Positions 54,398-62,610 of a stretch of DNA of 64,000 bases are shown here, piece by piece (the first letter of the stretch is position 1; each line of letters begins with the position of its first letter). The position numbers and the translations under genes were made by a program. The notes below the pieces were generated by a model. It did not search any database and was not told where the DNA came from. It worked only from the letters and a program-made list of their open reading frames with translations. Source of the DNA: Phyllobacteriaceae bacterium (GTDB lineage: Bacteria > Pseudomonadota > Alphaproteobacteria > Rhizobiales > Rhizobiaceae); NCBI GenBank assembly GCA_023954255.1, contig JAMLIH010000007.1, positions 1 through 64,000 on the forward strand. The letters run 5' to 3'.

Positions 54398-56467
54398 ATG
54401 GATGTAAGCGTCGCCCTTGCCCCGCAGCTTCCCCTCTGGCTGATCGGCCTTGCTGCCGTTCCCGCCCTTGCGCTGGCGCTCTACGGCCTGTTCAACGGCA
54501 CGCGAGGCTCCTGGCTGCGCCTTGCCGGCTGGGTGTTTCTCCTGCTGGCGCTTCTCAACCCTTCCCTGCTTCAGGAGGAGCGCGAGAACCTGAAGAGCGT
54601 CGTTGCCGTGGTCGTCGACCAGAGCGGCAGCCAGGCGCTCGACGGACGGCCGGAACAGACCGCGGCAATCCGCGAAAGACTGCTCGCCTCCCTGTCGCAG
54701 CTCGATGCCTTTGAAATCCGTGAGATCAATGCCAGCGAACAGGTCACGCGCTCGACGGACGTTTCCACCGCGCTTTTCCGCGCCCTGCAGAGCGGCATCC
54801 GCGATGTGCCGGAAGACCGGCTTGCCGGTGCCGTGATGATCACCGACGGCCAGGTGCACGATGTACCGGAGACGGCGGCGGAGCTCGGACTCAATGCGCC
54901 GGTTCATGCCTTCATCACCGGCACGCAGAACGAGAAGGACCGCCAGATCGTCATCACCAAGGCGCCGCGCTACGGCGTGGTGGGCGAGAGTTTCGAACTG
55001 ACCTATGAAGTCCGCCAGCAGGGCATGCCCAATGCGGCGGTTGCCGTTTCCGTCTACATGGATGGCGAACTGGTCACTGTCGAGGAAGTGCTCCCGGGCG
55101 AGCCTTATTCCTTCATCGGCGACGTTCCCCACGGCGGCAAGAACATCATCGAACTGCGCGCCGAGACCCATCCCGAGGAAATCAGCACCGCCAACAACCG
55201 CGCCTTCACTGTCCTCAACGGCATTCGCGAAAACCTTCGCGTGCTGCTGGTCTCCGGCGAACCCCATGCCGGGGAACGTACCTGGCGCAACCTGTTGAAA
55301 TCCGATGCCAGCGTCGATCTGGTGCACTTCACCATTCTGCGCCCGCCCGAAAAGCAGGACGGCACGCCAATCAGCCAATTGTCGCTGATCGCCTTTCCGA
55401 CCCGTGAACTGTTCGTCGAGAAGATCGACGAATTCGACCTGATCATCTTCGACCGCTACTCGCGGCGCGGTGTGCTGCCGGTGCTCTATTTCGACAACAT
55501 CGCCCGCTACGTGCGCGATGGCGGCGCGGTTCTGGTTGCTGCCGGGCCCGAATTCGGCCGGCCGGGCAGCATTGCCGAAACCCCGCTCAACACGGTCCTG
55601 CCCGCCCAGCCCAACGGGCTCATCGCCGAAACCCCGTTCAAGCCGCTGCTGACCGACACCGGCAACCGACATCCGGTCACCCGCGGCCTCGACAACGGCC
55701 GTGGTGTTGAGGCCGACTGGAGCCGCTGGTTCCGCACCATCGGCACCGACCGGCTGACCGGCGACGTGATCATGAGCGGCGCCGAGGAGAATCCGCTGCT
55801 CGTCCTGCAGCGATTCGAGGAGGGCCGCGTTGCCTTGCTGCTGTCGGACCATGCCTGGCTCTGGGCACGCGGTTTCGAGGGTGGCGGGCCCCATGTGCAA
55901 TTGCTGCGCCGCATGGCCCACTGGCTCATGAAGGAGCCCGAACTCGAGGAAGAGCGCCTCTCCGCCTATCAGGATGGCAACACGCTCATCGTCGAGCGGC
56001 AGACTCTGGGCGGTATGCCGCCCGATGCCGAGGTCACCGCACCCGATGGCAGCACTTCCGTGCTGGCTTTTACGGAAGCCGGCCCCGGCGTCTACAGCGC
56101 CGAACTCGAAGAGCCGCAGATGGGGCTCTACCAGATCCGCAACGAGGACCTCTCGACCCTGGTACATTCAGGCCCCGCCAATCCGCGCGAATTCGCCAAT
56201 GTGGTCAGCACGGCGGAACTGCTGGCTCCGGCACTGAGGGCACTCGGCGGCAGCACGGTTCGAGTAGCACGCGATGCCGCCGACATGCCGCGCATCATTC
56301 CGGTCAGAAGCGGTGCGGCAGCATTCGGCAATGGCTGGGTCGGGCTCAACAATACCGGCGCAACCAAGCTTCTAGGCATCAATCGCATCAGCCTGTTCGC
56401 AGGCTTCCTCGGCCTTGCCCTGCTGCTGTTTGCCCTTGCCGCGATGTGGACGCGCGAAGGCCGCTAA
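54398..56467 (+). CDS. vWA/glutamine-amidotransferase-like membrane protein
   Basis: A 689-residue protein with N-terminal helices (PLWLIGLAAVPALALALYGL; LRLAGWVFLLLALLNPSLL), a vWA MIDAS VVAVVVDQSGSQA (DxSxS), a beta-sandwich repeat region (YGVVGESFELTYEVRQQGMP), a GATase-like part (FDLIIFDRYSRRGVLPVLYF; YVRDGGAVLVAAGPEFGRPG) without an obvious catalytic Cys, and a C-terminal helix (SLFAGFLGLALLLFALAAMW). It is the last gene of the MoxR operon, 9 bases after the previous one. Confidence 0.85.
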   Translation: MDVSVALAPQLPLWLIGLAAVPALALALYGLFNGTRGSWLRLAGWVFLLLALLNPSLLQEERENLKSVVAVVVDQSGSQALDGRPEQTAAIRERLLASLSQLDAFEIREINASEQVTRSTDVSTALFRALQSGIRDVPEDRLAGAVMITDGQVHDVPETAAELGLNAPVHAFITGTQNEKDRQIVITKAPRYGVVGESFELTYEVRQQGMPNAAVAVSVYMDGELVTVEEVLPGEPYSFIGDVPHGGKNIIELRAETHPEEISTANNRAFTVLNGIRENLRVLLVSGEPHAGERTWRNLLKSDASVDLVHFTILRPPEKQDGTPISQLSLIAFPTRELFVEKIDEFDLIIFDRYSRRGVLPVLYFDNIARYVRDGGAVLVAAGPEFGRPGSIAETPLNTVLPAQPNGLIAETPFKPLLTDTGNRHPVTRGLDNGRGVEADWSRWFRTIGTDRLTGDVIMSGAEENPLLVLQRFEEGRVALLLSDHAWLWARGFEGGGPHVQLLRRMAHWLMKEPELEEERLSAYQDGNTLIVERQTLGGMPPDAEVTAPDGSTSVLAFTEAGPGVYSAELEEPQMGLYQIRNEDLSTLVHSGPANPREFANVVSTAELLAPALRALGGSTVRVARDAADMPRIIPVRSGAAAFGNGWVGLNNTGATKLLGINRISLFAGFLGLALLLFALAAMWTREGR

Positions 56468-56476
56468 GACGGGTTT

Positions 56477-56992
56477 CTACGGGACGTAGCGCTGTGTCTG
56501 ACCGGCATAGTCGGCGGCGGCACCGTCCACCAGTTCGCAACCCAGAATACGCAGCGGATCGGCTGGTCCCGGAAAGGTGATCCGGCCGGGCTCGATACGC
56601 TCGAAGCCGAACGGCCGATAATAGGCAAGATCGCCAACCAGAACCACATAGCGGTGACAGTTACGCCGCGCCGCGAACAGCGAACGGTTCATCAGTTCAC
56701 GCCCCACGCCGAGCTTTCGGTATTGCGGATCGACCATCAGCGGCCCCAGTACCAGAGCCTCCTTTTCGCCGATGAAAATGCGCGTGAGCTTCACCGAACC
56801 GACCAGCACACCGTTCAGCATCGCCACGAAGGAAAGCGCCGGCTCGCTGCTGACACCCTCGCGCAGACGAAAGGCCGCACGGCTGTAGCGCCCCGGGCCG
56901 AAAGCCGCAGCACCCAGCGCCTCGATCTGTTCTTCATCTTGAGGAGTTTCATGCCTGATCGTGATCAGGCTCAAGGGGGTCATGTCTGTCAT
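56477..56992 (-). CDS. GNAT-family N-acetyltransferase
   Basis: A 171-residue YhbS-like acetyltransferase. It has ITIRHETPQDEEQIEALGAA, VLGPLMVDPQYRKLGVGREL (acetyl-CoA motif A, Q/RxxGxG/A) and VVLVGDLAYYRPFGFERIEP. The substrate is unknown. It is convergent with the MoxR operon, leaving 9 bases. Confidence 0.88.
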   Translation of the reverse strand: MTDMTPLSLITIRHETPQDEEQIEALGAAAFGPGRYSRAAFRLREGVSSEPALSFVAMLNGVLVGSVKLTRIFIGEKEALVLGPLMVDPQYRKLGVGRELMNRSLFAARRNCHRYVVLVGDLAYYRPFGFERIEPGRITFPGPADPLRILGCELVDGAAADYAGQTQRYVP

Positions 56993-57300
56993 GGCGTTTC
57001 ATTCCGGCCGGAGAAGGGATGGCCGGTGAAACGAAAAACCCGTCAACCAGCCGCAAAAAGCCGCGCCGCCGGCAGTCTGCCAGCGCTGCGTTCAGCGGTT
57101 CGTCGTCGGATCAAGGTCATGATGCACCCTTTCATGGCGTCGGGCATTACCATGCAGCCAGCCCCCCGTCCAGCGGGAAGTGCGCCGCCGTCTCCCCGTC
57201 ACATGCTTGAACGCAACGTTCACCGCCCGCCGGTTTATCTCGTCCGTTTGCTGCCTATATTGGCGCCGTGAAAGAATCCCCGGCATGACGGAGTACGGCA
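56993..57300. other. 308-bp gap, possible small gene or decayed sequence
   Basis: A plus-strand frame 57019-57210 (63 residues, MAGETKNPSTSRKKPRRRQS) has GGAGAAGGG just before its ATG but low complexity and no family. On the minus strand a short stretch reads GETAAHFPLDGGLAAW followed by a stop (about 57120-57175), which looks like the end of a short-chain dehydrogenase, but the frame closes with a stop about 20 codons before it. No promoter or terminator was clear. Confidence 0.3.
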
Positions 57301-58281
57301 ATGGGTTTGCTCGTCGATGGCAAATGGCAAAGACAGGACCTTATCCCCAAAACGGCGGAGGGCGCCTTCAAGCGCAGCGACAGTGCATTCAGAAACTGGG
57401 TGACGGCGGATGGCACTGCCGGCCCTGGCGGAGAAGGCGGTTTTGCTGCCGAACCGGGCCGCTATCACCTCTATGTCTCCTATGCCTGTCCCTGGGCGCA
57501 CCGCACGCTGATCCTGCGCAAGCTGAAGAAGCTGGAAGACATCATTTCCGTTTCCGTCGTCGACTGGTTCATGGGCGATGACGGCTGGCATTTTTCCGAT
57601 CGCGACGGCGCGGTTCGCGATCCCGAATTGGGCGCCGGCCATCTGCACGAAATCTACACCGCCGCCGACCCGGGCTATACCGGGCGGGTAACGGTTCCCG
57701 TCCTGTGGGACCGGAAACACAAAACCATCGTCTCCAACGAGTCCTCGGAAATCATCCGCATGTTCAACAGCGCGTTTGATCGCGTCGGAGCAGCCTCCGG
57801 CGACTATTATCCCGGCAGATACGCCGGGGAGATCGATGCCCTCAACGACCGCATCTACGACACCGTCAACAATGGCGTCTACAAATGCGGCTTTGCCACC
57901 AGACAGGAGCCGTATGAAAAGTCCTTCGGCGAACTGTTCGATACACTGAATGTCATGGAGGAAAGATTGTCGGGCCAGCGCTATCTGGTTGGCAGGCAGT
58001 TGACCGAGGCCGACATCCGGTTTTTTGCAACCCTGGTACGCTTCGACGCGGTCTATGTCGGCCACTTCAAGTGCAACCGCCAGCGCATTGCCGACTATCC
58101 CAACCTGTCAAACTATCTGCGCGACATCTACCAGATCCCCGGCATCGCAGAGACGGTGAACCTGCACCACATCAAGAACCACTATTACCAGAGCCACGAA
58201 ACGATCAATCCGAGCCGCGTCGTTCCGCTGGGACCGGAACTGGATTTCACCGCCCCGCACGACCGTGGCAGGTTTCAATAG
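57301..58281 (+). CDS. Glutathionyl-hydroquinone reductase (YqjG/ECM4-type GST)
   Basis: A 326-residue glutathione transferase of the Xi class. It has YHLYVSYACPWAHRTLILRK with catalytic Cys63 in CPWAHR, TVPVLWDRKHKTIVSNESSE, and the C-terminal helical domain VYKCGFATRQEPYEKSF, YLVGRQLTEADIRFFATLVR, FDAVYVGHFKCNRQRIADYP. It reduces glutathionyl-hydroquinones to hydroquinones in the cytosol. It converges with the Nudix gene 9 bases on. Confidence 0.93.
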   Translation: MGLLVDGKWQRQDLIPKTAEGAFKRSDSAFRNWVTADGTAGPGGEGGFAAEPGRYHLYVSYACPWAHRTLILRKLKKLEDIISVSVVDWFMGDDGWHFSDRDGAVRDPELGAGHLHEIYTAADPGYTGRVTVPVLWDRKHKTIVSNESSEIIRMFNSAFDRVGAASGDYYPGRYAGEIDALNDRIYDTVNNGVYKCGFATRQEPYEKSFGELFDTLNVMEERLSGQRYLVGRQLTEADIRFFATLVRFDAVYVGHFKCNRQRIADYPNLSNYLRDIYQIPGIAETVNLHHIKNHYYQSHETINPSRVVPLGPELDFTAPHDRGRFQ

Positions 58282-58290
58282 AACCGGGTT

Positions 58291-58752
58291 CTACCACAGC
58301 CGGGCAACCGGCTTGTTCTGCAGCACTTCCTCGATGCGCTGACGTGTCGGGCCGGTGGTCGCTTCCGGCAGGTCCGCCGGATCGTAAAAGCCGACTTCCA
58401 GCACCTCGCGGTTGGGCGTGAACACCTGCTTCTGGTGCCAGTCGCCGCAACGATAGAGGAAAACATGATCACGCGGTGACGCCCGCCGATTGGCCAGCAC
58501 GCCGACAAGCTCCGGTTCTTCCAGCGGCTCGATGCCGGTTTCCTCCATCAACTCCTTGTAGACGGCATCCATCGCCGTTTCGCCGCGCTCCACACCGCCG
58601 CCCGGCAGGTGCCAGCCCGCCACATAGGAATGACGTACCAGCAGAACCCTGCTCTCGGCATCGGTCACGACGATGCGCACGCCCAGCGTCATCGGCCGGC
58701 GCAGGAGAAAATAGAGATGCAGAAGTCTCGTTTTCCAGCGTCTTCGTTTCAT
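58291..58752 (-). CDS. Nudix hydrolase
   Basis: A 153-residue single-domain Nudix protein. The box is complete: GGVERGETAMDAVYKELMEE followed by TGI, preceded by VRHSYVAGWHLPGG. It starts with a basic segment (MKRRRWKTRLLHLYFLLRRP) before LGVRIVVTDAESRVLLV. Substrate specificity is not evident. It diverges from the metallophosphoesterase gene. Confidence 0.88.
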   Translation of the reverse strand: MKRRRWKTRLLHLYFLLRRPMTLGVRIVVTDAESRVLLVRHSYVAGWHLPGGGVERGETAMDAVYKELMEETGIEPLEEPELVGVLANRRASPRDHVFLYRCGDWHQKQVFTPNREVLEVGFYDPADLPEATTGPTRQRIEEVLQNKPVARLW

Positions 58753-58861
58753 GGCGACTACTTACCCGCAATCCGCTTTTCTGGCGAGCAGCCCGGATGC
58801 TTTTTCCCCGGCATCGCCTTCCCGTTCTTGCCCGGCGCAGGCAAACCGGCATAGTGCGGGG

Positions 58862-59800
58862 ATGACCCTGCGACTCGCCCATATCTCGGATGTGCATCTA
58901 GGCCCCCTGCCGAAGGTGAAGCGCAGCGAGCTTTTCTCCAAGCGCATCACCGGCTATGTGAACTTCCGCCGCAACCGGATGAATGCCGATCAGCCGGAAA
59001 TCACCGCGCATGTCACGGCATTCCTCAAACAGCTTGCGCCCGATCACACCGTCATCACCGGCGACCTGATCAATCTCGGCCTCGATCTGGAGATCGAGAA
59101 TGCCGGCAACTGGCTCGCCGGATTGGGCAAACCTGAGGACAATACCGTCGTCCTCGGCAATCACGATGCCTATGTGCGCGGCTCTCGCGACAAGGCGATG
59201 GCCGCCTGGCAGCCCTGGATTTGCGGCGACGACCGGAAGCCAGTCGCTTCCGCCGATGATTATCCGGTACTGCGCCGGCGCGGCGGGGTATCGCTGATCG
59301 GCTGCAATTCCGCGCGTGCCTCCGCCCCTTTTCTCGCCACCGGCTATTTCCGCAAGGATCAGGCAAAAAGACTGGCCGAAGTTCTTCGCACCGAACATGC
59401 AGCGGGCCAGGTCACGGTAATTTTGATCCACCACGCACCCTTTCCGCGCGCCACCGCCCGCCACAAGCGCTTGATCGGCCTGTCGAACTTCACGCGGGTG
59501 ATTGCCGAGCACGGTGCCGACCTCGTCCTGCACGGTCATACCCATCTGGCGACCGAAGCCTGGCTTGAGGGGCCGGAGAAGAAGGTTCCGGTGATCTGCG
59601 TTCCTGCCGCCTATCAATGGCCGGGCTATCGCAAACCGCCGGCAGGCATCAACCTGTTCACCATCGAGGGAAGTCACCGCAAGGCGCAGATTACGCTTCA
59701 GCGCTATGCCTACACCGGCAAACCTGGTGAGGAGATCATTCCGGCAGAGGAAAAAGTGCTGACGGGCAGCGCTGCAAAAGCGGCACCGGCAGAAGGCTGA
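58862..59800 (+). CDS. Calcineurin-like metallophosphoesterase
   Basis: A 312-residue phosphoesterase with all five metal motifs: AHISDVHLG, ITGDLINLG, VLGNHDAYV, LIHHAPFP and LHGHTHLA. Such proteins cleave phosphodiesters or phosphomonoesters, including cyclic nucleotides or lipid-linked substrates; the target is unknown. The ATG at 58862 gives the usual MTLRLAHISDVH start; the frame extends upstream without support. Confidence 0.9.
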   Translation: MTLRLAHISDVHLGPLPKVKRSELFSKRITGYVNFRRNRMNADQPEITAHVTAFLKQLAPDHTVITGDLINLGLDLEIENAGNWLAGLGKPEDNTVVLGNHDAYVRGSRDKAMAAWQPWICGDDRKPVASADDYPVLRRRGGVSLIGCNSARASAPFLATGYFRKDQAKRLAEVLRTEHAAGQVTVILIHHAPFPRATARHKRLIGLSNFTRVIAEHGADLVLHGHTHLATEAWLEGPEKKVPVICVPAAYQWPGYRKPPAGINLFTIEGSHRKAQITLQRYAYTGKPGEEIIPAEEKVLTGSAAKAAPAEG

Positions 59801-59809
59801 TCCTCTACC

Positions 59810-60421
59810 CTACTGGAGCAGGGCCATCACTTCGGCGCCGTAGCGCTGCCAGGCAAGCAGCGCGACAGCACCGGCGGCAATGCCGAGCACGAACCAGGCA
59901 ATCACCTCGCCAAACCCCCGGCCTCTTGCCTTGCCGGCGTTCTGCGCCGCTTCCGGATCGCCCTTCTGGTCGAAATCGTAGTTGCGCATGGCAACCCACT
60001 CGCCCTCGATCATCCGTTCGCGTTCGAGAATGCGTTCGGCGACATAGTTCGAAACCATCTTCGACATCCGCTCGCGGTCTTCCGAATGGCCGAGAATGGT
60101 GCGGCCCATGCGCGTATCCTTGACGAACTCGTATTCGCGCCGGTCGCGCCCCATACGGACATAGGAGGTCATGTCGATCCACAGCCGCGGATTTTCGCCA
60201 TTGGTCAGCGCGAACTCGAACTGGTCGTTGTCGTCCGGCACTTCCTTGAACAGCGGCTGGAGATCCTTTGCCAGCAGTTCAAGCCGGGCAATCCTGGCCT
60301 GCTTCATCTCGATGACAACATCGTCCCGGGCGGCCTGATCGTCACGCACCCGTTCCATCGCCTCGGCCAGATCGCTGACCTTGCGCTCGATCTGCTTTGC
60401 ATCCAGTTCCACTTCGGACAT
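59810..60421 (-). CDS. Tail-anchored coiled-coil protein of unknown function
   Basis: A 203-residue protein. Residues 1-60 are a charged coiled coil (DAKQIERKVSDLAEAMERVR, EMKQARIARLELLAKDL). A middle domain has FEFALTNGENPRLWIDMTSY, VRMGRDRREYEFVKDTRMGR and YVAERILERERMIEGEW. The C-terminus has one hydrophobic helix (GEVIAWFVLGIAAGAVALLA). The protein is conserved in appearance in rhizobia, but no function is known. It lies between the metallophosphoesterase (convergent, 9 bases) and leuA. Confidence 0.78.
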   Translation of the reverse strand: MSEVELDAKQIERKVSDLAEAMERVRDDQAARDDVVIEMKQARIARLELLAKDLQPLFKEVPDDNDQFEFALTNGENPRLWIDMTSYVRMGRDRREYEFVKDTRMGRTILGHSEDRERMSKMVSNYVAERILERERMIEGEWVAMRNYDFDQKGDPEAAQNAGKARGRGFGEVIAWFVLGIAAGAVALLAWQRYGAEVMALLQ

Positions 60422-60580
60422 GGCCTTCGCCCTCCATGCGGGGGTTCCCCCATACGCGGTTTCCTCTCGTGCGGCTTCGCCCGGAACCCGCCTCAAAGTA
60501 ACCTTTTATTAACTTATAGACGAAATTTGACCGGAATACAGCCCTGCGGTTCCTGTCGTCGCCAAACAGTGCCAGACAAG

Positions 60581-60604
60581 AAGGGCCGCACAAGGCGGCC
60601 CCTT
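60581..60604 (-). terminator. Probable leuA terminator
   Basis: GGGCCGC (60583-60589) pairs with GCGGCCC (60595-60601) across ACAAG, extended by AAG/CTT past one bulge. On the minus strand it is followed by TTCTTGTCT, a weak U-rich tail. It lies 23 bases after the leuA stop. Confidence 0.5.
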
Positions 60605-60626
60605 CACGCGTCCGGTTGCAACTTGC

Positions 60627-62336
60627 TCAGCCAATCGATCGGTTGCAGGCCGAAATGAGCGCCTCTAGCGATGCGGCGACGATATTGGTGTTGATCCCAA
60701 CGCCGAACACCGTCTCCCCGTCGATATCGGTTTCCATGTAGCAGATCGCAGCCGCATTCGAGCCCTGCTTCAGCGAGTGCTCGGAATAGTCCCGCACGCT
60801 GACCGACTTGCCCAGATGTTTGGAAAGTGCGTCGGTAAACGCGTCGATCGGGCCCGTCCCCTTGCCTTCGATCACGATCTTCCTGCCGCCATCGGTGATT
60901 TCCGCCTCGATGCGGCGCATGCCGCTGCCGGCGGGATCGGGATAGGTCGAGTGATCGACAAAGGAGAGCCGGGCGTCCGGCTGGCTGACATAGGCGGCGA
61001 GAAACTCGTCATGGATGCGCTGCGGCGATAGTTCCTTGCCCTCTTCGTCGGTGATTTTCTGGATCACCTCACGGAACTCCATCTGCAGCTTGCGCGGCAG
61101 GTTGATGCCGAAATCCTCCTGCAGGATATAGGCGATCCCCCCCTTGCCCGATTGCGAGTTGATGCGGATGATCGCCTCGTAGGTGCGCCCCACATCCTGC
61201 GGATCGATGGGCAGATACGGCACTTCCCACAATGGCTTGTTGGCCTTGCGGATCGCCTTCATCCCCTTGTTGATCGCATCCTGGTGAGAGCCGGAAAACG
61301 CCGTGTAGACCAGTTCACCCACATAGGGGTGGCGCTCGGGAATGCGCAACTGGTTGGAATATTCATAGACCTTCTTGATCCGCTCGATGTCGGAACAGTC
61401 CAGTTGCGGGTCGACGCCCTGCGTGAACATGTTGAGTGCCAGCGTCACGATATCGACATTGCCGGTGCGCTCGCCATTGCCGAACAGGGTGCCTTCCACC
61501 CGGTCGGCACCGGCCAGCAGGCCGAGTTCGGTCGCAGCGATACCCGTTCCGCGGTCATTGTGGGGATGCAGCGAGACGATCAGGTTCTCCCGGTTGTCGA
61601 GGTTGCGGCACATCCATTCGATCTGGTCGGCATGGATGTTGGGCGTCGACATTTCCACCGTCGCCGGCAGGTTGATGATCAGCTTGTTGTCGGAAGTAGG
61701 CCGGATGACCTCTGTGACGGCATTGCAGACTTCCAGCGCAAAATCGAGCTCGGTACCGGTGAAACTTTCCGGCGAGTACTGGAAACGGTAACCGCCGCCG
61801 GCAGCTTCCGCCATGTCGCGGATCATCTTGGCGGCATCCGTGGCGATCCTCTTGATGCCTGCCCTGTCCATGCCGAACACGACCCGCCGCTGCAATTCGG
61901 ACGTCGAATTGTAGAAATGGACGATCGGCTGGTTGGCGCCTTCGAGGGACTCGAATGTGCGTGTGATCAGTTCCGGCCGGCACTGCACCAGCACCTGCAG
62001 GGAAACGTCGTCCGGCACATCGCCTTGTTCGACGCACCATCGGGCAAAGTCGAAATCCGTCTGGGAGGCCGACGGAAAACCGATCTCGATCTCCTTGAAC
62101 TTCATGTCGAGCAAGAGGCGGAACATGCGCTCCTTGCGGTCGTGACCCATCGGGTCGATCAGCGCCTGGTTGCCGTCGCGAAGATCGACGGAACACCAGA
62201 TCGGCGCCTGTGTGATGGTCTTTGACGGCCATTGCCGGTCCGGCAAGTCGACCTGCTGGTAAGCCTGGTACTTGGAATGTGCCAGGGGCATTACCGGCTT
62301 GATGTCAGCCGGTTTGATATCGGGTTTTGCAGTCAT
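60627..62336 (-). CDS. leuA: 2-isopropylmalate synthase
   Basis: A 569-residue enzyme of the longer (LeuA2-type) group that condenses acetyl-CoA with 2-oxoisovalerate, the first step of leucine synthesis. It has CSVDLRDGNQALIDPMGHDR (catalytic metal site), the barrel motifs LHPHNDRGTGIAATELGLLA (HxH-type ligands) and GNGERTGNVDIVTLAL, and a C-terminal regulatory domain (EAEITDGGRKIVIEGKGTGP; NAAAICYMETDIDGETVFGV) that binds leucine for feedback inhibition. A leader peptide and attenuator lie upstream (62398-62568). Confidence 0.96.
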   Translation of the reverse strand: MTAKPDIKPADIKPVMPLAHSKYQAYQQVDLPDRQWPSKTITQAPIWCSVDLRDGNQALIDPMGHDRKERMFRLLLDMKFKEIEIGFPSASQTDFDFARWCVEQGDVPDDVSLQVLVQCRPELITRTFESLEGANQPIVHFYNSTSELQRRVVFGMDRAGIKRIATDAAKMIRDMAEAAGGGYRFQYSPESFTGTELDFALEVCNAVTEVIRPTSDNKLIINLPATVEMSTPNIHADQIEWMCRNLDNRENLIVSLHPHNDRGTGIAATELGLLAGADRVEGTLFGNGERTGNVDIVTLALNMFTQGVDPQLDCSDIERIKKVYEYSNQLRIPERHPYVGELVYTAFSGSHQDAINKGMKAIRKANKPLWEVPYLPIDPQDVGRTYEAIIRINSQSGKGGIAYILQEDFGINLPRKLQMEFREVIQKITDEEGKELSPQRIHDEFLAAYVSQPDARLSFVDHSTYPDPAGSGMRRIEAEITDGGRKIVIEGKGTGPIDAFTDALSKHLGKSVSVRDYSEHSLKQGSNAAAICYMETDIDGETVFGVGINTNIVAASLEALISACNRSIG

Positions 62337-62397
62337 GCTGTTCGCTCGCTGTCGTCGGATCGGCTGTGCCGTCCGGATAACTCAATTTGATTGTGGG

Positions 62398-62473
62398 AAA
62401 AAGGGGGCTGGCGCGTTCGGAACCGAAGCTGTTCGACCGCCGGACGCCCTCTTACAAACGAGCCCGACGGTCG
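62398..62473 (-). promoter_or_regulatory. leuA transcription attenuator
   Basis: Two mutually exclusive RNA folds are visible on the minus strand. Segment 1, CGACCGTCGG (62464-62473, codons 20-23 of the leader), can pair with segment 2, CCGGCGGTCG (62434-62443), with one mismatch. Segment 2 also supplies the GGCG used in a terminator-like stem GGGC...GCCC/GGCG...CGCC (62405-62449), followed by a CC-TTTTT run (62398-62402). A ribosome stalled at the leader Leu codons would leave 1 free to pair with 2, preventing termination. Confidence 0.6.
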
Positions 62474-62532
62474 CCACTAAGTAGCAGGGCGAGGAGCGAG
62501 GACAGGACGTTTGCGAATACCGTATCGGTCAT
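62452..62532 (-). CDS. leuA leader peptide
   Basis: A 26-residue open frame, MTDTVFANVLSSLLALLLSG then DRRARL, just upstream of leuA. Six of the nine residues from 10 to 18 are leucine (CTG, CTC, CTC, CTG, CTA, CTT), and the run SLLALLL is directly followed by the pairing segment of the attenuator. The predicted promoter (62540-62568) places transcription start at or next to the A of its ATG, so it would be leaderless, as known for the trp leader of Sinorhizobium. It is too short for most gene finders. Confidence 0.75.
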   Translation of the reverse strand: MTDTVFANVLSSLLALLLSGDRRARL

Positions 62533-62539
62533 GGGCGCC

Positions 62540-62568
62540 ATTTAGGCCGGATTTGCCATCCATTGCAA
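62540..62568 (-). promoter_or_regulatory. leuA leader promoter
   Basis: On the minus strand TTGCAA (62563-62568) and CTAAAT (62540-62545) are separated by 17 bases. The expected start, about 7 bases after the -10, falls at the leader ATG (62532). Confidence 0.55.
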
Positions 62569-62610
62569 GGCAAAACCTGCCCCGCATTGCGGGCGCCAGC
62601 GGCTTCGCGA

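Noticed and set aside
53837-56167. 776-codon minus-strand open frame opposite the MoxR operon
   Set aside because: Antisense shadow of two genes with clear membrane and vWA motifs.
57120-57175. Short-chain dehydrogenase C-terminus on the minus strand (GETAAHFPLDGGLAAW)
   Set aside because: The frame is closed by a stop about 20 codons upstream and nothing else of the enzyme is present; the match is too short to call a pseudogene.
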